From: Epiperipatus broadwayi
Lineage: Eukaryota > Onychophora > Udeonychophora > Euonychophora > Peripatidae
Direction of reading: 5' to 3'
Length of the DNA stretch: 64,000 nt
NCBI GenBank assembly: GCA_028023455.1
Contig: JAQFVV010006246.1
Span: 1,107,501-1,171,500 of the forward strand
Each line of letters begins with the position of its first letter. Positions within the stretch are counted from its first letter, which is position 1. A model generated the notes under the pieces. The model searched no databases. It had not been told where the DNA came from and worked only from the letters and a program-made list of their open reading frames with translations. Shown piece by piece: positions 58,708 through 64,000 of this stretch. The position numbers and the translations under genes are program-made.

Positions 58708-60070
58708 TAGTAGTTTTTTTTCCTTTTGAGTTTAGGAATTCATGTCTTCCTACTTTTCTTCCTCGATTTCCACTGCATCTTGAAACACCAGACCACTCTT
58801 CATCCACTGCTACAGCCCAATTATATATTTCCTGCTCACTGTGAGGATTCTCTTGTTCAATTCTCACCTTTTTATATCTTCTATCTTGTTTTGGTGGACA
58901 CCCTGGTTTGCACCTATATTCAGTGTGCATTTCTATTTGGGTAGGCAGATCTGGAGTAATAGCCTCCCTCATTTTAGCAGATGTTTTATTAATAATTGTT
59001 GTCCATGGTATGATTTTGGTTGAAATTTTGCATCTTCTATCTCCATGAATCACATCTTCAGCTTCAGTCTCAAGTGCCATAATTTGCATGTAATCTTTAT
59101 TTGCACTCTTTGACTGATTTTGTTGGTCACATTTCATATGGCTTACATTTGTTGCAATGCTTTTATCCTCTTTTTCATTGTTTAATCTCTCTTGCTCATG
59201 TAGCTGAGCTGGCCTTTCCTGGTGTGCCATTTTAAGCTTACTTTGGTTATTATTATCTTTATGTTGTCCAGTGGCTTATTTTCCACTTTTAAGCCAACTA
59301 GTTCATGGTTGGCTTCAATGTGTTTGATGTGTTTTATGTTCTTGTCTGCCTTTGCCTCCATTGTATCTTCTTTATCTGTTTTTTGCTTACTTTGTTTATT
59401 ATGTTGTATGCCATCCAGTTCCTTATTTTTCCCTTTTACGTCATCTAGTTCTGGGTCACCCTCAATGTGTTTGGTGTGTTTTAGTTTTTTTTCTGTGCTT
59501 GTTTTATTTTCTGTGGCTTCAATAATATCTTCTTCATCCAGTTGGTTTATTTCTCCACATTTTTTATTTTTTTGCATAATGTCTATATCTATTTTTGATC
59601 TTTGGTGTTCATCAGGTATATCTTCTATTCCAGTCTCTGATTCCACTCTTTGATTGTTATCTTGATTTCCTTTTTTTGATTGTTTTTTTTTGATGAGGCT
59701 TTATCTGTTTTGGACTGACTTCAATTCTTTTGCCTTCTTTTTCAGTGGTTAGTTTGTCTGACTCAAGCAGCTGTGATAGTACTGACTGATCAGCAACTTT
59801 GCTTCTTATTTCTTTGCATATCATCTATTTGTTTATAATTTTTTTGCATGTCACCCATCTCTTGGTCACATTCTTCATGTTTGGTGTATTTTCTCTTCTT
59901 ATCTGGCCTTGTCTGATTTCCTGTTCCTTCCTTTGTATATTCTTTATTTGTCATTTATTCCCATTTTTTTTTATTTTTTTGCATGTCATCTATTTCTCAG
60001 CCAGTCTCTGGGTGTTTGGGATTTTCTATCTTCTTGTCTGGGTTTGTTTGATCTTCCGGTTGCTCTGTTG
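58697..60070 (-). pseudogene. LINE ORF1 with internal repeats, frameshifted
   Basis: Two overlapping frames (59646-59182, 154 codons, and 59230-58697, 177 codons) form one ORF1 broken by a shift near 59225. The C-terminal part has CKPGCPPKQDRRYKKV and EIYNWAVAVDEEWSG. The N-terminal part is highly charged and made of diverged repeats with words such as KHTKHIEGDPELDDVKGKNK and KHIKHIEANHELVGLKVENK. Similar units (DDMQKNKKK, KYTKHEECDQEMGDMQKN) continue upstream to about 60070 through stops. The likely role is RNA binding or particle formation. No zinc knuckle or RRM is seen, unlike the ORF1 at 11-12.7 kb. Confidence 0.65.
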
Positions 60071-60075
60071 TGTAT

Positions 60076-60077
60076 TC

Positions 60078-60108
<31 letters not shown>

Positions 60109-60125
60109 GTTATTACTACTACTAT
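60076..60125. repeat. ATT/ACT microsatellite at the LINE-LINE boundary
   Basis: About 50 bp of ATT units with one GTT and a run of ACT lie between the 5' ends of two divergently oriented LINEs. Confidence 0.8.
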
Positions 60126-60246
60126 TGAATGGACGTTCATTTTTTACTAGCTCTACTATTTTAGCTTATTTTATTGATTATTATATGATTTATTATTTTT
60201 ATTATGACCTAGTTTTTGTTTTCTAAAGTGACTTGATATATTTAAC

Positions 60247-61139
60247 ATGGATATGTGTAGTATTAGTGATACTTTATTGTCTAAAAGTGGCAATTATATT
60301 TCATGTCACGGTTGTAATTGCAAAATGCATTACACGTGTTCAACGTTATCGGAAAATACATACAGACATGTCTATAGGTAAAAGGCAAGCTTGGAGATGT
60401 GCTTTTTGTAGATTCTTTTTCTACTACTAATGCAAAATTAAATTCTTCCCAGACATCGGATAGTTTAGCTTTACAGCAGATTATGGAGAAATTGCAGTTG
60501 ATACCAGTTATTCATAATGCATTATCGGAGCTGACGCAAACTGTTTCCAAAATGCAAACTGATTTTGATATTTTGCATTCAAGGGTTGAAAAGAATAGTC
60601 AGGATATTTCTGTTTTGTCTTCTGCTTATGATGCACATAACAATGATATATCTTTGTTAAAATCTAAAGTGGTAGCATTGGAAAGATTTCAAATGGCTTT
60701 TGAAAGTGAGCTGCAGGGCATTCTTTATCAAAGTGATGAAGATTTTTTGCAAGTTGTTTCTAAAGTAGCGAATAAGCTTAATGTTGAACATTTTTCTAAT
60801 GGTGATTTAGAGCAGGTATTTCGTACAAAATCTAAGATGAATAAACTGGGACTTGTTATTGCTCGTTTTAGCTCTCGAAATATAGCTAAATCATTTTTGC
60901 TTAATAGGAAATCTGTTATTTTAGTGTCAGATATTTTGCCATTGGAAAATAATAAACGTATTTACGTTAATGAACGGATTTCTTTGGCTACTCGACAGCT
61001 GTTTTGGAAAGCGAAGCAAAAAATGGGTGACCAAATACAAGGTGTGGCGTTTATTCGAAATGGTTTGGTACATATCAGAAATGACAATAATTCTCCCAGT
61101 GTTGTTATAAAAAGTGAAGCAGATTTATCCTCCATGTGA
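60247..61139 (+). pseudogene. LINE ORF1: PHD-like zinc finger, coiled coil, FP-like C-terminus
   Basis: The reading starts at an ATG at 60247 and gives a Cys/His cluster ISCHGCNCKMHYTCSTL. After a frameshift near 60370, WRCAFC completes a PHD-type pattern. The long frame 60399-61139 (246 codons) then has a heptad-like helical region (VIHNALSELTQTVSKMQTDF through LLKSKVVALERF, about residues 37-105). Its C-terminal domain contains KLGLVIARFSSRNIAKSFLL, RIYVNERISLATRQLFWKAK and VAFIRNGLVHIRND, the pattern of the FP-like domain common in insect LINE ORF1 proteins. Such proteins bind element RNA. The frameshift inactivates this copy. ORF2 overlaps its end. Confidence 0.78.
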
Positions 61140-63990
61140 TTTTCATTGTCTAATATACGGTCTAATATACCGCATTCCGTATTATAAAGACTTTAAAATT
61201 TTTCATTTGAATATTCGTAGTATACGAGCTCATTTTGATGAATTCAATGTATTTGTAAATGGACTTAAAATAAATTATGATATTATTATTTTGTCTGAAA
61301 CATGGATTTCTAACGAGGAACAATATTTATATGTTTTGGACGGTTATAAGAGTTTACTTGCACCACGTTCTTATTCACAATCAGGAGGTCTAATGATTTT
61401 TATAAAAAATGAATTAAATTATATTTATGAGATTCTCAGGTTTACTACTGCTGAATCAATATTGCTAGCGCTTAATTTTCCAAATGGAGTTCTTTCATTA
61501 ATTGCAATTTATAGATCGTGTACTAGTTCTATTTCTGAACTTTTATTTCTGAACTTGATAATTTGTTATCTAATTTGTGTTCATCTTCTGTTGTAATGAT
61601 TGGTGATATAAATATTGATTTATTGAGTGCGGAAGATAATTCTACCTGTGGATATTTGGATTTGTTATATAGTTGTGGTTTTGATCAGTTGATTTTTTCA
61701 CCTACGCACATAACGCCAACTTGTAAATCTCTGCTTGATCATATTTTTATTAGACTTGATCAGGATTATAATTTTGTATCTGGTGTATCTGAATTAAATA
61801 TTACTGATCAGTTTGCAATTTTTTTTAAAATTGTCTATGATTCGTAATAATTCGATTAGCTATAGGTATGTTGATAAATTATTACATATTAAATTAAATC
61901 GTTTATTATCTATTCAAAACTGGGATTGTATTTTTGATTTGGACAATGTTGATAAAGCTTTTTTAGAATTCCAAAATATTTGTTGTTCTTTGATTGATAA
62001 GGTCACTTGTCGTATTAAACTAAATAATAAAAATAGAAAACATTCTTTGTGGATTTCAAATCAGTTGATTGAAAAAATTAATTTTAGAAATAGGTTAAAA
62101 CGTTCTGCCAGTTCAATTGTCTTGAAGCAGATTAATAAAGAAATTAAATGTGATATTAAAATAGCAAAATTGAATTATTATAGTGAATTTCTTTGTAATA
62201 AAAATGTTACTTTGAAGTGGAAAGCAATAAACTCTTTGGTTAAAAAATCTTCTGATCAAATTACTTATGTTAAGAATAATGATGTCATATTAGAGGTACA
62301 AGGTAATGAAAAATATGTGGCTGATCTTTTTAATAATTTCTTTGCATATAGACCTCACATAGAACCATCTATTAATGATATGACTTCTACACTTGTTTCT
62401 GATACTTTCTTTTGTTCAGATGTTCAGTTATCAAATCTAATCCATGATTTAAAAAAGGTTCACTCTTCTGGATTAGATAAATTACCACCCCAAATTGTGA
62501 AAGATAATAAATTAGCTTTTATACCTGCATTAGTTTACTTGTTTAACCTCTTTATGGTGTATTTCCTCAATGTTTGAAAGTAGGGGTTATTACACCCATT
62601 TTAAAAAAAGGTGATCCTTTGATTATTAGCGATTATAGACCTATTTCTGTAATATCTGTTATTGCTAAATTATTTGAGATGGCAGTTAAGGATAAAATGA
62701 TGTCATTTTTGAATGTTCATAAAGTGATTTCTGTGTATCAGTTTGGCTTTGTTACTGGAAAGAGCACTTTAGATGCTATTTATTATCATGTACATAATGT
62801 GACATTATCATTGGATAAGGGTCTCAAGACAGCAGCTGTTTATTTGGATTTGTCCAAGGCATTTGACTCTGTTAATCACACAGTTTTTTTACATCGTTTG
62901 TGTTCATATGGTTTTAGAGGTCATTTTGCTTCTTGGTTGTTAAGTTACATGAAGGATAGGAGACAGGCTATTAAAATACATGGTATTATTGGTGATTTTG
63001 GATTATTTAATCATGGTGTTCCACAAGGTTCTGTACTTGGCCCTATACTGTTTTTAATTTATACAAATGACATCTTTAAATTTTAAATTATCTTTGAATT
63101 CAAAGAGTTATGGTTTGCTGATGATATTGCTTTGTCTTGTGATGCTGTTTCATATCGTATTCTGGAGCAATTAATTAATAAAGATCTAGAATTAATAAGT
63201 AACTTGCTTATGATAAATTATTTAACTGTTAATTGTAATAAAACCAGAGGTATTCTGTTCACTTACAAACACTACACACATTTGCTGATGATATTGCTTT
63301 GTCTTGTGATGCTGTTTCATATAGTATTCTGGAGCAATTAATTAATAAAGATCTAGAATTAATAAGTATCTTGCTTATGATAAATTATTTAACTGTTAAT
63401 TGTAATAAAACCAGAGGTATTCTGTTCTCTTACAAACACTGCACACATTCAATTAGTATTAGGATTTGTGATCAGTATAATGTTCATTTAAAAAGTATTT
63501 GTAAATGTTGTAACATTAGTTTTGTGGATAATTATTGCTATTTAGGCATCTATATTGATTCAGGGTTATCTTGGTCTAAGCACATTGTTTATTTATATTC
63601 TCAATTACATAAAATTAATTATTTATTTTATTATCTGTTGAAATTCATACCTAGATCTACTTTGATGACTTTATCAGAGTATATTATGTTACAATATTTC
63701 CATTTGGGGTGGCTCTACTGATTACTCACTATCTCAGTTATATACTTTGCAAAATTATACAATGCGTATTATTTTTGGTAGACTTAGATTGACCTCTGTG
63801 CGAGATATATATGTCAATTCTGGTGTGTTATCTGTTTCTAAACTATATAAGTTGAGAATTATCATTGATATATATCGTCATCATTTTTTACTGTGTCATA
63901 AAGTATCAATTATAAATACCCGCTTGGCTAACAAATTTCAACTGGTGGTTCCAGATTTTTTTTTAGAAAGCAGTCACAGGCAATTTAGTT
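61114..63990 (+). pseudogene. LINE ORF2: endonuclease-reverse transcriptase, multiply broken
   Basis: The endonuclease begins with FHLNIRSIRAHFDEFNVFV and IIILSETWISNEE, which retains the catalytic Glu (61114-61596). After a shift it shows MIGDINIDLL and DHIFIRL, ending ELNITDQFAIFF, where the usual SDH motif reads TDQ (61563-61847). A linker and RT entry occupy 61813-62577. The RT frame 62574-63086 has SDYRPISVIS, AVYLDLSKAFDSVNH (first Asp) and GVPQGSVLGPILFLIYTNDI. After an in-frame TAA at 63084-63086 the catalytic loop FADDIALSCD follows at 63114-63143 and is duplicated by a 167-bp repeat. The C-terminal part continues at 63299-63721 and, after another shift, to the edge. At least four frameshifts make it non-functional. 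Confidence 0.88.
63114..63447. repeat. 167-bp tandem duplication spanning the RT catalytic loop
   Basis: Two units begin TTTGCTGATGATATTGCTTT at 63114 and 63281. They differ at only a few positions (for example CGTATT/AGTATT, AACTTG/ATCTTG). The length is not a multiple of three, so the second unit is in another frame, and the Ala-Asp-Asp loop is encoded twice. Confidence 0.92.
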
Positions 63991-64000
63991 ACAGTGGACT

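Larger units (their letters stand above)
55236..60070 (-). mobile_element. Long, nearly complete non-LTR retrotransposon (APE-type LINE)
   Basis: On the minus strand: an ORF1 region (about 60070-58697), ORF2 (58707-55474), then a 3' UTR of about 235 bp with AATAAA on the minus strand (near 55250) ending in an AAT repeat. ORF1 stop and ORF2 start overlap (ORF1 ends AATGAAACTTAA, whose internal ATG starts ORF2). Two further truncated copies are in this window (39925-41255 and 53110-53880). The domain order (endonuclease, RT with YMDD, terminal CCHC) is that of the L1/Tx1-like or I-like broad group; the clade is not decided by reading. Confidence 0.88.
43812..64000 (+). other. Start of the next CUB-gene intron (more than 20 kb), no exon seen
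   Basis: The GTAAGT donor at 43812 begins it. A continuation exon should start with the last base of a Glu/Asp codon and supply the middle of a CUB domain with a Cys-x-x-Asp-Tyr/Phe-Leu-type motif and a later Tyr-Cys-Gly. I did not find this before the right edge. The interval is filled with LINE copies and AT-rich DNA. Confidence 0.6.
60190..64000 (+). mobile_element. Jockey/CR1-group-like LINE, decayed, truncated by the window edge
   Basis: This is a plus-strand element with a PHD-like finger and coiled-coil ORF1 followed by an endonuclease-RT ORF2. It is of another family than the LINE at 55.2-60.1 kb and stands head-to-head with it. A more decayed relative is at 48840-50050. ORF2 still continues at the right edge (RRIIFGRLRLTS-like C-terminal region), so the 3' end is outside the window. 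Confidence 0.85.

Noticed and set aside
56867-59653. Plus-strand frames at 56867, 57663, 58726 and 59222
   Set aside because: They are antisense shadows of the minus-strand LINE ORF1 and ORF2.
1-64000. CRISPR array, bacterial operon, phage, tRNA or rRNA genes
   Set aside because: There is no regularly spaced array, no ribosome-binding-site-led gene cluster and no cloverleaf or rRNA core. Spliced exons and animal LINEs show a eukaryotic nuclear sequence.

Overview
The window is strongly AT-rich, intron-dominated DNA from an invertebrate animal. The evidence is spliced CUB-domain exons with canonical GT/AG sites, several animal-type LINE families, a Ty3/gypsy element and long ATT microsatellites. 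An arthropod-like host fits the Ty3 pol sequence and the LINE ORF1 domain set, but the sequence does not settle the species.

Only one host gene can be supported. It is a plus-strand, cubilin-like multi-CUB gene with two exons in view (4211-4392 and 43453-43811). The first exon ends, and the second begins, at a codon boundary in the middle of one CUB domain, so they read through as consecutive exons separated by an intron of about 39 kb. The second exon then opens the next CUB domain and ends at a donor. No further exon was found to the right edge, so the following intron exceeds 20 kb.

The 39-kb intron is a layered graveyard of mobile DNA. From left to right it holds: a 1.3-kb foldback (4717-6054); a 257-bp hairpin (6461-6717); a minus-strand LINE ORF1 with a zinc knuckle (about 11.0-12.7 kb); a 2.6-kb TG...CA element (13832-16439); a Ty3/gypsy relic (about 18.2-25.5 kb) whose integrase is split by a second TG...CA element (21377-24478); a minus-strand LINE endonuclease relic (about 29.4-30.2 kb); and a 10.3-kb foldback element (31738-42082) with an 8-bp target duplication. 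One arm of that foldback is interrupted by a third TG...CA element (36836-39330) and by a LINE fragment (39925-41255).

The next intron (43812 onward) holds a small inverted repeat, a pair of hairpins with identical loops, a decayed plus-strand LINE (48.8-50.05 kb), a minus-strand LINE fragment (53.1-53.9 kb), a short hAT-like ORF, compound ATT microsatellites, a long minus-strand LINE (55.2-60.1 kb), and a head-to-head plus-strand LINE of another family that runs off the right edge (60.2-64.0 kb).

The most novel signal is the TG...CA family. It has three non-identical copies of 2.5-3.1 kb. Each is flanked by a perfect 4-bp duplication (ATAT, GTAT, ATGG), and each opens with a 35-37 nt hairpin whose stem pairs co-vary between copies. 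Two copies have an inferable empty site inside this same window. They look like very long solo LTRs or an unclassified non-autonomous integrase-mobilised element.
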